5,245 nucleotides of DNA from an uncultured Porphyromonadaceae bacterium (lineage in GTDB: Bacteria > Bacteroidota > Bacteroidia > Bacteroidales > Muribaculaceae). Both the position numbers and the translations under genes were made by a program. The notes under the pieces are model-generated. The model had not been told where the DNA came from. It made no database searches and saw only the letters and a program-made list of their open reading frames with translations. Numbering within the stretch: the stretch's first letter is position 1; each line of letters begins with the position of its first letter. This document shows, in pieces, positions 1 through 5,245 of this stretch. Where the stretch lies: contig CAMHDX010000094.1 in NCBI GenBank assembly GCA_946183895.1, positions 1 to 5,245 on the forward strand. The letters are read 5' to 3'.

Positions 1-1287
1 ACGTCCGAGAGCGTGTCGGAGGGCCACCCCGACAAGGTAGCTGACCAGATCAGCGACGCGGTGCTCGATCGCTTTCTCGCTTATGACCCCAATTCGCGCG
101 TAGCGTGCGAGACGCTTGTCACCACCGGCCAGGTGATCATTGCCGGTGAGGTGAAGAGCGAGGCATACATCGATTTGCAACAAACTGCCCGTGAGGTGAT
201 TACGCGCATCGGCTACGACAACAGCGCGCTGATGTTCGACGGCAACTCCTGCGGATTGTTCAGCGCGCTGCACGAGCAGAGCGCCGACATCAACCGCGGC
301 GTCGACCGCGAGGAGCCCAGCGAGCAGGGTGCCGGCGACCAGGGCATGATGTTCGGCTATGCCACCAACGAGACCCCCGCCTACATGCCGCTGCCGCTGT
401 ACCTCGCCCACCTGCTGCTGCGCGAGCTCGCCCACATACGCCACCACCACAAGGAGCTCATGCCCTACCTGCGCCCCGACGCCAAGAGCCAAGTCACGGT
501 TGAGTACGACGGCGAGACCCATCGCGCCGTTCGGGTCCATACCATCGTTATCAGTACGCAGCACGACGAGTTCATCGTGCCCAAGGCGAAGACCGAGGAG
601 GCGCAAAAAGCCGCCGATGCCGCCATGCAGTCGCGCATCAAGGCGGACGTGCTCAGCATCCTGCTGCCGCGCGTCAAGGCGAAGTTGCCCGCTGCGCTAC
701 GCTCGCTGTTTGACAGCTCGATGGTGGTACTCGTCAATCCCACCGGCAAGTTCGTCATTGGCGGACCTCACGGCGACACCGGCCTGACCGGTCGCAAGAT
801 CATCGTTGACACCTACGGCGGCTACGGCGCGCACGGTGGCGGCGCCTTCAGCGGCAAGGACCCCAGCAAGGTCGACCGCAGTGCCGCCTACGCCGCGCGT
901 CACATCGCCAAGAACGCCGTTGCCGCCGGCGTTGCCGACCGCATGCTCGTGCAGGTGAGCTACGCCATCGGCGTAGCGAAGCCCGTGAGCTTCTACGTCA
1001 ACACCTACGGCACGAGCCATGTGTCGCAAAGCGACGCCGAGATTGCCGAGGTGCTGTCGCGCCTGTTCGACATGACGCCGGCGGCGATTGAGCACCGCCT
1101 CAAGCTGCGCGCCCCCATCTACGAGGAGACTGCGGCGTACGGCCACATGGGCCGTGAGCCGCGCGAAGTGATCAAGCACTTCACCAGCCCCTACGAGGGC
1201 GAGCGCACCATCAAGGTCGAGCTGTTCACCTGGGAGAAGCTGGACCGCGTGGACGTGGTCCGCGCCGCTTTCAAAATTCCGAATTAA
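1..1287 (+). CDS. metK: S-adenosylmethionine synthetase (methionine adenosyltransferase), 5'-truncated by window
   Basis: Cytosolic enzyme that makes S-adenosylmethionine from methionine and ATP, releasing phosphate and pyrophosphate. The frame is open from base 1 ([12 protein letters not shown]), so the GTG at 13 is an internal Val codon and the true start lies a few codons before the window. Counting that Val as residue 1, the N-terminal EGHPDK motif with the catalytic His is at 3-8, the family signature [12 protein letters not shown] at 106-117, and the second signature [12 protein letters not shown] at 275-286, followed by [15 protein letters not shown]. The 428 codons present match the longer Bacteroidota-type enzyme (E. 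coli MetK is 384 residues). The domains look intact. The last codons (..FKIPN, TAA) lie in the first unit of a 21-bp tandem repeat, so the extreme C-terminus is probably repeat-derived. The gene converges on the dipeptidase gene across the repeat-rich gap. No intrinsic terminator is evident directly after the stop. Confidence 0.98.
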   Translation, partial: TSESVSEGHPDKVADQISDAVLDRFLAYDPNSRVACETLVTTGQVIIAGEVKSEAYIDLQQTAREVITRIGYDNSALMFDGNSCGLFSALHEQSADINRGVDREEPSEQGAGDQGMMFGYATNETPAYMPLPLYLAHLLLRELAHIRHHHKELMPYLRPDAKSQVTVEYDGETHRAVRVHTIVISTQHDEFIVPKAKTEEAQKAADAAMQSRIKADVLSILLPRVKAKLPAALRSLFDSSMVVLVNPTGKFVIGGPHGDTGLTGRKIIVDTYGGYGAHGGGAFSGKDPSKVDRSAAYAARHIAKNAVAAGVADRMLVQVSYAIGVAKPVSFYVNTYGTSHVSQSDAEIAEVLSRLFDMTPAAIEHRLKLRAPIYEETAAYGHMGREPREVIKHFTSPYEGERTIKVELFTWEKLDRVDVVRAAFKIPN

Positions 1288-1390
1288 GACGAATGTGGTC
1301 CGAATGAAGACGAATGTGGTCCGAATGAAGACGAATAAATCCGAATGAAGACGAATGTGGTCCGAATGAAGACGAATGCGGTCCGAATGA
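1279..1390. repeat. 21-bp direct tandem repeat array, about 5.4 copies, overlapping the metK stop
   Basis: Units lie at 1279-1299, 1300-1320, 1321-1340 (20 bp), 1341-1361 and 1362-1382, with a partial copy at 1383-1390. Each begins CCGAATGAAGAC, and most end GTGGT. Unit 1 has CCGAATTAAGAC, and its TAA is the metK stop codon; the other units have GAA there. Unit 3 is one base short and ends AATAAAT in place of the usual AATGTGGT. Each unit contains an approximate half-unit repeat (CGAATGAAGA, then CGAATGTGGTC), suggesting growth from a 10-11 bp ancestor. Read in the metK frame, a full unit encodes PNEDECG. No function can be assigned from sequence; slippage-generated polymorphism is the natural expectation. 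Confidence 0.95.
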
Positions 1391-1410
1391 GCCTTGTGGC
1401 CGACGGTCAC
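1391..1410 (+). repeat. Outer inverted repeat, left copy (palindromic)
   Basis: Matches the reverse complement of 2115-2134 at 18 of 20 positions; both differences are C/T transitions. The core GTGGCCGACGGTCAC (1396-1410) is nearly self-complementary. With flanking bases, 1392-1414 can pair over 11 bp around a single central A, including two G-T wobbles. It starts directly after the last partial 21-bp repeat unit, so it marks the left edge of the element. Confidence 0.8.
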
Positions 1411-1436
1411 GAGGGCGCCGAAGGTGACCAAACAAC

Positions 1437-1482
1437 GCTAAACCCCACGGCGCGTTGGCTGAATGCCAACGTGGCGTGGGGC
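1437..1482 (+). repeat. REP-like hairpin, left copy of perfect 46-bp inverted repeat
   Basis: Identical to the reverse complement of 2043-2088. It begins GCTAAA and contains a hairpin at 1443-1481: arm CCCCACGGCGCGTTGGC, loop TGAAT, arm GCCAACGTGGCGTGGGG. The 17-bp stem has one G-G mismatch and one G-T wobble. A conserved short tail 5' of an imperfect hairpin is the form of REP palindromes recognised by RAYT proteins; the GCTAAA here would be the candidate counterpart of the GTAG/GGAG tetranucleotide of proteobacterial REPs, which is inference. It could also stop metK readthrough transcription. Confidence 0.88.
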
Positions 1483-1501
1483 AAACGGACAAACACAAAT
1501 C

Positions 1502-1523
1502 CGGCCTCGAAGAGGGCGAACAA
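1502..1523 (+). repeat. Inner 22-bp inverted repeat, left copy
   Basis: Exactly matches the reverse complement of 2000-2021. It begins CGGCCTCGAAGAGGGCG and contains a small hairpin, CCTC with loop GAA and GAGG. It lies in the leader just upstream of the transposase coding region and is separated from the REP-like hairpin by about 19 unconserved bases. Confidence 0.85.
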
Positions 1524-1548
1524 AAAAACAACCACAACCACCAACACC

Positions 1549-1994
1549 ATGAGCGCAGTAATGCAATTTATCACATCGTCATCAACACATATCGACGACA
1601 AATGACCATACCACAATTGGCCAGTGCCGATTTATATGCATACATAGCCGGAATTATCCGCAAAAAGAACTGCATCGTCTATGCCATCAACGGGATAGAG
1701 AATCATATCCACATTTTAATCCATCTGCGTCCGGATGTGAAATTATCAGACTTGATAAGGGATATCAAACTCAGTACGGGGCAATGGATAAAAATTCATC
1801 AGGCCCGATTCCCCATGTTTGAGGGCTGGGGCAAGGAATATGGGGCATTCACTTACGCAATGCGTAGCAGGGAGATGCTGGAGAAGTACATTGCCAACCA
1901 GCGTGAACATCATCAACGTCAATCGTTTGAAGCTGAATATAAGCATCTGGTGGAGATTGCAGGGATTGATTGGAATGATAATCGCTTGACGTGA
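1549..1994 (+). CDS. IS200/IS605-type Y1 (RAYT-like) transposase, probable 1-nt frameshift near the start
   Basis: Small HUH single-strand transposase that cuts and rejoins DNA at hairpin ends through one tyrosine. The conserved domain is in one frame from TATCAC (1569) to TGA (1992-1994): YHIVINTYRR, then NHIHILIHL with the metal-binding HUH pair (His codons at 1704 and 1710), and a C-terminal helix KYIANQREHH with the presumed catalytic Tyr at 1887. FEGWGKEYGAFTY and the ending GIDWNDNRLT also fit the family of about 150 residues. The best start, ATG at 1549 (M-S-A-V-M-Q-F), is one base out of frame with YHIV. A single extra T near 1567-1569 would give MSAVMQFYHIVINTYRR, the expected N-terminus. 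Read unaltered, the ATG frame stops at 1603-1605. The domain frame has only a TTG at 1455 and a GTG at 1476 upstream, both inside the REP hairpin, or an ATG at 1602 that loses the first strand. The family is secure; whether the protein is made intact is not. Confidence 0.85.
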
Positions 1995-1999
1995 CGGTA

Positions 2000-2021
2000 T
2001 TGTTCGCCCTCTTCGAGGCCG
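2000..2021 (-). repeat. Inner 22-bp inverted repeat, right copy
   Basis: Perfect inverted partner of 1502-1523, starting 5 bases after the transposase stop codon. With its partner it closely frames the transposase gene, so it is probably part of the mobile unit and not host sequence. Confidence 0.85.
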
Positions 2022-2042
2022 TATGGGGGTGGGATTGTCGTG

Positions 2043-2088
2043 GCCCCACGCCACGTTGGCATTCAGCCAACGCGCCGTGGGGTTTAGC
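2043..2088 (-). repeat. REP-like hairpin, right copy of perfect 46-bp inverted repeat
   Basis: Perfect reverse complement of 1437-1482. The hairpin occupies 2044-2082 and the GCTAAA tail is at 2083-2088 on the minus strand. Lack of any difference between the copies over 46 bp, while the sequence just outside has diverged, points to selection or recent copying of this block specifically. Confidence 0.88.
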
Positions 2089-2095
2089 TTTGTTG

Positions 2096-2112
2096 GCTCG
2101 CATTCTGCGAGC
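2096..2112. repeat. Small 7-bp-stem hairpin in the right spacer
   Basis: Arms GCTCGCA (2096-2102) and TGCGAGC (2106-2112) around a 3-nt loop TTC. It sits between the REP-like hairpin and the outer palindrome on the right. The equivalent left spacer (about 1411-1436) does not contain this stem, so the two ends of the element differ here. Confidence 0.6.
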
Positions 2113-2114
2113 AT

Positions 2115-2134
2115 GTGGCCGTCGGCCACGAGGC
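2115..2134 (-). repeat. Outer inverted repeat, right copy (palindromic)
   Basis: Inverted partner of 1391-1410. Its core GTGGCCGTCGGCCAC (2115-2129) is a perfect 7-bp palindrome around one T. Left-right similarity ends at 2134, taken as the right edge of the element. The following 34 bases (2135-2168) are GC-rich and hold nothing I recognise. Confidence 0.8.
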
Positions 2135-2168
2135 CACCCCCCCGCGCGCCGCTCACCAATGCCGCATT

Positions 2169-2249
2169 CTCTAAGACCTCTAAGACCTCTAAGGCCTCTT
2201 AGATCTCTTAGATCTCTAAGACCTCTGATCACTCTGATTACTCTGAGTG
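2169..2249. repeat. 9-bp direct tandem repeat array, 9 units
   Basis: Nine consecutive 9-bp units each begin CTCT: CTCTAAGAC twice, CTCTAAGGC, CTCTTAGAT twice, CTCTAAGAC, CTCTGATCA, CTCTGATTA and CTCTGAGTG. Divergence increases toward the dipeptidase gene, whose stop is 21 bases further on. The 9-bp period keeps reading frames open (LRPLRS-type repeats on the + strand), which explains spurious long frames here. No coding evidence; likely a slippage-prone minisatellite in the 3' untranslated region of the cell-wall operon. Confidence 0.93.
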
Positions 2250-2251
2250 GG

Positions 2252-2270
2252 AGAGCTCTCGGTGAGCTCT
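2252..2270 (-). terminator. Hairpin just after the dipeptidase stop, weak terminator candidate
   Basis: AGAGCTC (2252-2258) and GAGCTCT (2264-2270) form a 7-bp stem with a 5-nt loop, immediately downstream of the TAA on the minus strand. No T-tract follows in the transcript direction, so it is not a textbook intrinsic terminator. It may protect the 3' end or end transcription weakly. Confidence 0.35.
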
Positions 2271-2932
2271 TAAAAGTCGAGGAGGGGGAGGTGGGCGCGG
2301 GTGTACGGCATCTTGTAGCGGGTGAAGTGCCACCACTCGCGCGAGAAGGTGCCAAAGCCCGCCGCGGTCATCACGCGGCGCAGCAGGCGGCGGTTGTTCA
2401 TCGCCTCGCGGCTGATGATGCCCCGCTTGACCAGCGAGGGCTCGGCGGTGATGTGCGCCGCCGGCGTGAACGTGTCGAACGGCGTGCCCATGTCGACCGG
2501 CACGCCGTCGAGCGTGAGGGCGATGTCGACCGCCATGCCGTAGTTGTGCGGCCCGCCGCGGTGCGGCTTGGCGACGTAGCGCTCGTTGGGCGTGCCCTTG
2601 ACGCAGTCCCACATGGTGCGCTGCACGCTCAGCGGGCGCGCCGCGTCGTAGATGATGAAGCCATAGCGCACATCCACCGTGCGCAGCATGGCGAGCGCCA
2701 CCAGCAGCGAGCGCGCCGTCTCAGGCGTCAGGTAGGCACGCGTGAGCGAGCCGTACATCTGCCGCCCCACAAAGTTGTTGGTAGTGGCATAGCGCAGGTC
2801 CACCGTGATGGCGCTGTCTAGCGCGCCCACGTCGACCAGGCCGTATTGTGTCATCAGGCTATCAAGCGACGCCGCGGTGGAGCCCATAGCAGTAGCGAGC
2901 CACAGCACGAGCAGTAGCAGGCAGCGCGTCAT
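2270..2932 (-). CDS. ddpX: Exported D-alanyl-D-alanine dipeptidase, VanX/DdpX family (peptidase M15D)
   Basis: Zinc dipeptidase predicted to hydrolyse D-Ala-D-Ala. In the 220-residue protein the VanX-type zinc site is complete: PHNYGMAVDIAL supplies His129 and Asp136, and EWWHF supplies the catalytic base Glu199 and third ligand His202. The 7- and 3-residue spacings equal those of VanX (His116/Asp123, Glu181/His184). IYDAARP (Arg99) matches the substrate-site arginine segment. The N-terminus MTRCLLLLVLWLATAMGSTAAS reads as a signal peptide without a lipobox, implying export to the periplasm, unlike the cytoplasmic VanX of vancomycin resistance. The ATG at 2932 overlaps the TGA of the upstream penicillin-binding protein (ATGA, 4 bp), so the two are probably translationally coupled; this fixes the start. 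There are no vanH/vanA-like neighbours here, so a resistance role is not supported. The symbol reflects the family, not proven orthology. A related M15 activity such as DD- or LD-carboxypeptidase on stem peptides is possible. Confidence 0.9.
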   Translation of the reverse strand: MTRCLLLLVLWLATAMGSTAASLDSLMTQYGLVDVGALDSAITVDLRYATTNNFVGRQMYGSLTRAYLTPETARSLLVALAMLRTVDVRYGFIIYDAARPLSVQRTMWDCVKGTPNERYVAKPHRGGPHNYGMAVDIALTLDGVPVDMGTPFDTFTPAAHITAEPSLVKRGIISREAMNNRRLLRRVMTAAGFGTFSREWWHFTRYKMPYTRAHLPLLDF

Positions 2933-5245
2933 TCGAACGCCCCCTCAAACGATTCCTCACTCTCGGCGACACCTTCGCCGCCACCGTCACTGCTGCCGAA
3001 GTAGTGGCCCACATCGCCGGCACACGGGTCAAAGCCCGCCGGGAACTTGAACTTCATGTCCTGGGAGTAGGGCAGCTGGCTGTTGGCGTAGATCTCCTTC
3101 ATGTACAGGCCGAACATAGGCAGCGCCGCCGCGGCACCCTGGCCGATGGCCATGCTGTTGAAGTGGATGTAGCGCTCCTCGCCGCCAACCCACACGCCCG
3201 TGACCAGCTCGGGCGTAAAGCCCATGAACCACGCATCGCTGTTGTAGTTGGTAGTACCCGTCTTGCCGCCAATCTCAGCCTTGAGGCCGTACACCGAGCG
3301 CAGACGCGCGCCCGTGCCGTGGTTCACCACGTTCATGAGCATCGACAGCATCTTGAGCTGGGTGTCCTCGCTCATAATCTCCTTTTGGGCGCCGCTGAAC
3401 TCGGCGATGACATTGCCACGGTTGTCGGTGATGCGCGACACGTAGACCGGCGCGACGCGCATGCCGCCGTTGGCGAACGCCGAGTACGCCGCCACCATTT
3501 CGCGCAGGCTCACCTCGCATGCGCCCAGGCTCAGCGCCGGCGTCGCGTCCAGCTTGCTGGTGATGCCGAACGAGTGCATCCACTCAGCCAGCAGCTCCGG
3601 CCGGTAGACCTCGTAGCCCTGCTCCTGGATCCAGTTGGGCGAGGTGCCCTCCATGAAGCCCGCGCTGATCGAGTTGACCGAGCTGGTTAGCGCCTGCAGC
3701 AGCGTCATCGTGCCGCCCACGCCGCGCGGATTCCACAAGTCGTTGTACCACCGTATGTTGGGTGAGCCGCCCGGGCGCACCGAGCACGGCGTGAGGCCGA
3801 ACTCGTTGATGGGGTAGGAGTAGACAAACGGCTTGACCGTCGAGCCAATCTGGCGGCGGCCCGTAGCCACCATGTCGTACTTGAAGAAACGGAAGTCCGG
3901 TCCGCCCACGTACGCCTTGACGTAGCCCGTGACCGGGTCCATCGACATCAAGCCGCAGCGCAGGTAGGTCTTGATGTACAGCAACGAGTCCATTGGCGTC
4001 ATCGACACTTCCTTTTCGCCGTCGTAGCTGAAGATCTTCATCTCCACCTTGGTGTTGAAGTTCTTGAGGATATCGTCCCACGAGAGGCCCTGCTTGTGCA
4101 GCACGCGGTAGCGCTCGGTGTGCTTGATGGCATTCTTGATGAGCGCCTGCTTGACCTTGGGGCTGCACTCGGCGGTGTTGTTGGTGTAGGGGTTGCGCAT
4201 GCCGCCGCGCTCGCGTATGAACGCCGGCTGCAGCGTGCCCGCCATGTGCTTGCGCACGGCGTGCTCGGCGGCCTCCTGCATGCGCGAGTCGATGGTGGCG
4301 TAGATCTTGAGGCCGTCACTGTAGATGTCGTAGTGGCTGCCGTCGGGCTTGGTGTTCTTGTGGCACCAGCCGTACAGCGGGTTGGTCGCCCACGCCACGC
4401 TGTCGTCAACAAACGCCTGCCTGTTCCACGAGGGGTAGTCCTCAGGCTTGGGCTCCCTAGCGGTCATCACACGGCGCAGCTCCTCGCGGAAGTATGGCGC
4501 CAGGCCGTCGTTGTGGTCCACCTTGTGGTAGCTGAGCACCAGCGGCAGCTGCTTGATCGAATCAGCTTCAGTCTGAGTGAGGTAGCCGCCCTTGACCATC
4601 TGGTCAAGCACCACGTTGCGGCGTCCCACCACGCGGTCCTTGTGGCGCAGCGGGTTGTAGTATGACGGATTCTTGCACATGCCCACCAACGTTGCCGATT
4701 CCTGGATGTTGAGCATCGCCGGGTCCTTGCCGAAGTACACAAACGCGGCGGTCTTGATGCCCACGGCGTTGTTGAGAAAGTCAAACTGGTTGAAGTACAT
4801 CTGCACGATTTCGTCCTTGGTGTAGTAGCGCTCCAGCTTGACGGCGATGACCCACTCGACGGGCTTCTGGATGGCTCGCTCGAGCAGGCCGTTGCTCTCG
4901 GGCGAGTAGAGCTGCTTGGCGAGCTGCTGGGTGATGGTCGAGCCGCCGCCGGCGCTGCGCTGCCCCATCAGGATGGTCTTGATCATCGCCCTGCCGATGG
5001 CGCGCAGGTCGATGCCGCTGTGCTCGTAGAAGCGCGCGTCCTCGGTCGCCACCAGCGCCTGGTGCAGGTAGGGCGACAGTTGGTCGTAGTCCACCGCCAC
5101 GCGGTTGCCCTTGCTGCGGTAGTAGCGGCCCATCTCCACGCCGTCGGTGGTGTAGATGGTCGACGCGAACTTGTCGGTGGGGTTCTTGAGCTGGTCAATA
5201 GCCGGCATGTAGCCGATTACGCCGGCATAGATGAGGACAAACAGC
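2929..5245 (-). CDS. mrcA: Bifunctional class A penicillin-binding protein (PBP1A-type transglycosylase/transpeptidase), N-terminus beyond window
   Basis: Inner-membrane enzyme that polymerises lipid II into glycan strands and cross-links stem peptides in the periplasm. The frame stays open to the window end: before the Met at 5208 it reads LFVLIYAGVIGY, the end of the membrane anchor, so that Met is internal and the true start lies outside. Numbering from that Met, the GT51 glycosyltransferase domain has EDARFYEHSGID (catalytic Glu56), GGSTITQQLAKQLY (88-101) and RxxxKPVEW (111-119). The transpeptidase domain has STVK (Ser456 nucleophile, Lys459), SVN (510-512) and KTGT (649-652), all intact. 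A linker of roughly 100 residues lies between. The C-terminus is a short Gly/Glu/Ser-rich acidic tail (SSDGGGEG..EESFEGAFE). The gene is followed, with a 4-bp overlap, by the dipeptidase gene, so this is the upstream member of a two-gene operon. The mrcA symbol follows usual naming for this class. Confidence 0.96.
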   Translation of the reverse strand, partial: LFVLIYAGVIGYMPAIDQLKNPTDKFASTIYTTDGVEMGRYYRSKGNRVAVDYDQLSPYLHQALVATEDARFYEHSGIDLRAIGRAMIKTILMGQRSAGGGSTITQQLAKQLYSPESNGLLERAIQKPVEWVIAVKLERYYTKDEIVQMYFNQFDFLNNAVGIKTAAFVYFGKDPAMLNIQESATLVGMCKNPSYYNPLRHKDRVVGRRNVVLDQMVKGGYLTQTEADSIKQLPLVLSYHKVDHNDGLAPYFREELRRVMTAREPKPEDYPSWNRQAFVDDSVAWATNPLYGWCHKNTKPDGSHYDIYSDGLKIYATIDSRMQEAAEHAVRKHMAGTLQPAFIRERGGMRNPYTNNTAECSPKVKQALIKNAIKHTERYRVLHKQGLSWDDILKNFNTKVEMKIFSYDGEKEVSMTPMDSLLYIKTYLRCGLMSMDPVTGYVKAYVGGPDFRFFKYDMVATGRRQIGSTVKPFVYSYPINEFGLTPCSVRPGGSPNIRWYNDLWNPRGVGGTMTLLQALTSSVNSISAGFMEGTSPNWIQEQGYEVYRPELLAEWMHSFGITSKLDATPALSLGACEVSLREMVAAYSAFANGGMRVAPVYVSRITDNRGNVIAEFSGAQKEIMSEDTQLKMLSMLMNVVNHGTGARLRSVYGLKAEIGGKTGTTNYNSDAWFMGFTPELVTGVWVGGEERYIHFNSMAIGQGAAAALPMFGLYMKEIYANSQLPYSQDMKFKFPAGFDPCAGDVGHYFGSSDGGGEGVAESEESFEGAFE

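Larger units (their letters stand above)
1391..2134 (+). mobile_element. REP/RAYT-like element: Y1 transposase gene between nested inverted repeats
   Basis: A single transposase gene is bracketed by three pairs of inverted repeats in mirrored order: outer 1391-1410 with 2115-2134 (18 of 20 identical), middle 1437-1482 with 2043-2088 (46 bp, perfect), and inner 1502-1523 with 2000-2021 (22 bp, perfect). The middle pair is itself an imperfect palindrome able to form a hairpin, as REP sequences do. Known REP-associated tyrosine transposases are single-copy genes flanked by inverted REPs at intergenic sites, often between convergent genes as here. Classical DDE insertion sequences have simple terminal repeats and target duplications; I see no target duplication outside 1391 or 2134. 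Boundaries are inferred from where left-right similarity stops. The internal region is about 44% GC, well below the flanking genes. Confidence 0.75.

Noticed and set aside
1279..1390. CRISPR array
   Set aside because: The 21-bp units are directly contiguous, with no unique spacers.
697..1431. Long antisense open frame over metK and the 21-bp array
   Set aside because: It is the complement of a strongly conserved metK, and its N-terminal part is just the translated 21-bp repeat (TFVFIR-like). The GC-rich codon bias of metK keeps the opposite strand open.
1455..1550. TTG at 1455 as the transposase start
   Set aside because: It lies inside the REP-like hairpin and would add a low-complexity Asn/His-rich leader absent from the family. 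It cannot be excluded, but ATG 1549 with a frameshift explains the expected N-terminus better.
1561..1572. Programmed -1 frameshift site in the transposase
   Set aside because: The sequence around CAATTTATC does not form a canonical X-XXY-YYZ heptamer in the ATG frame, and slipped Phe-tRNA would re-pair with ATT. A simple deletion is more economical.
1991..2821. Plus-strand open frame across the right repeats and into the dipeptidase gene
   Set aside because: It reads through the REP hairpin, the 9-bp array (LRPLRS repeats) and the reverse complement of the well-supported dipeptidase. No domain is recognisable.
2270..2932. Vancomycin-resistance gene vanX
   Set aside because: The fold and zinc motifs match, but there is a signal peptide and no vanH/vanA-like or VanRS-like neighbour in the window. 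Coupling to a PBP points to wall metabolism.
3004..3690. Plus-strand open frames opposite the penicillin-binding protein gene, including 4096-4665
   Set aside because: They are His/Arg/Val-rich shadows of a gene with all catalytic motifs intact on the other strand.
5206..5208. ATG at 5208 (minus strand) as the start of the penicillin-binding protein
   Set aside because: The frame continues upstream with a hydrophobic anchor segment (LFVLIYAGVIGY) to the window edge without a stop. Starting at this Met would remove the membrane anchor.

Overview
The window looks like chromosomal DNA from a GC-rich member of the Bacteroidota, probably Bacteroidales. The evidence is the long form of S-adenosylmethionine synthetase (about 430 residues), the style of the class A penicillin-binding protein (GYMP after the membrane anchor, long linkers), the lack of strong Shine-Dalgarno sites, and a small transposase of a type common in that phylum. 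The phylum call comes from remembered family resemblance, not from a search.

Layout: (1) metK on the + strand, bases 1-1287, lacking only its first few codons at the window edge. (2) A 982-base intergenic region, 1288-2269, between two convergent transcription units. It holds, in order, a 21-bp tandem array that starts inside the last codons of metK (1279-1390), a compact mobile element of about 744 bp (1391-2134), and a 9-bp tandem array (2169-2249). (3) A two-gene operon on the - strand: a bifunctional class A penicillin-binding protein (2929-5245, N-terminus outside the window), then an exported VanX/DdpX-type D-Ala-D-Ala dipeptidase (2270-2932) whose start overlaps the preceding stop by 4 bp.

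The element is the most interesting part. It encodes a single-tyrosine HUH transposase (TnpA_REP/RAYT or IS200-like) framed by nested inverted repeats: an outer 20-bp palindromic block, a perfect 46-bp repeat containing a REP-like imperfect hairpin, and an inner 22-bp block. This matches the known plan of REP-associated tyrosine transposases, a domesticated-looking gene between two inverted REP palindromes. The transposase region is about 44% GC by hand count, against roughly 60-70% in the flanking lines I sampled. Its natural N-terminus appears to be one base out of frame with the conserved domain, so the gene may be decaying.

The housekeeping genes fit together. MetK makes the cell's methyl donor. 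The penicillin-binding protein polymerises and cross-links peptidoglycan in the periplasm. The coupled dipeptidase is predicted to act in the same compartment on D-Ala-D-Ala or a related stem-peptide product. Nothing links metK functionally to the cell-wall operon; they are simply convergent neighbours with a repeat-rich gap between them.
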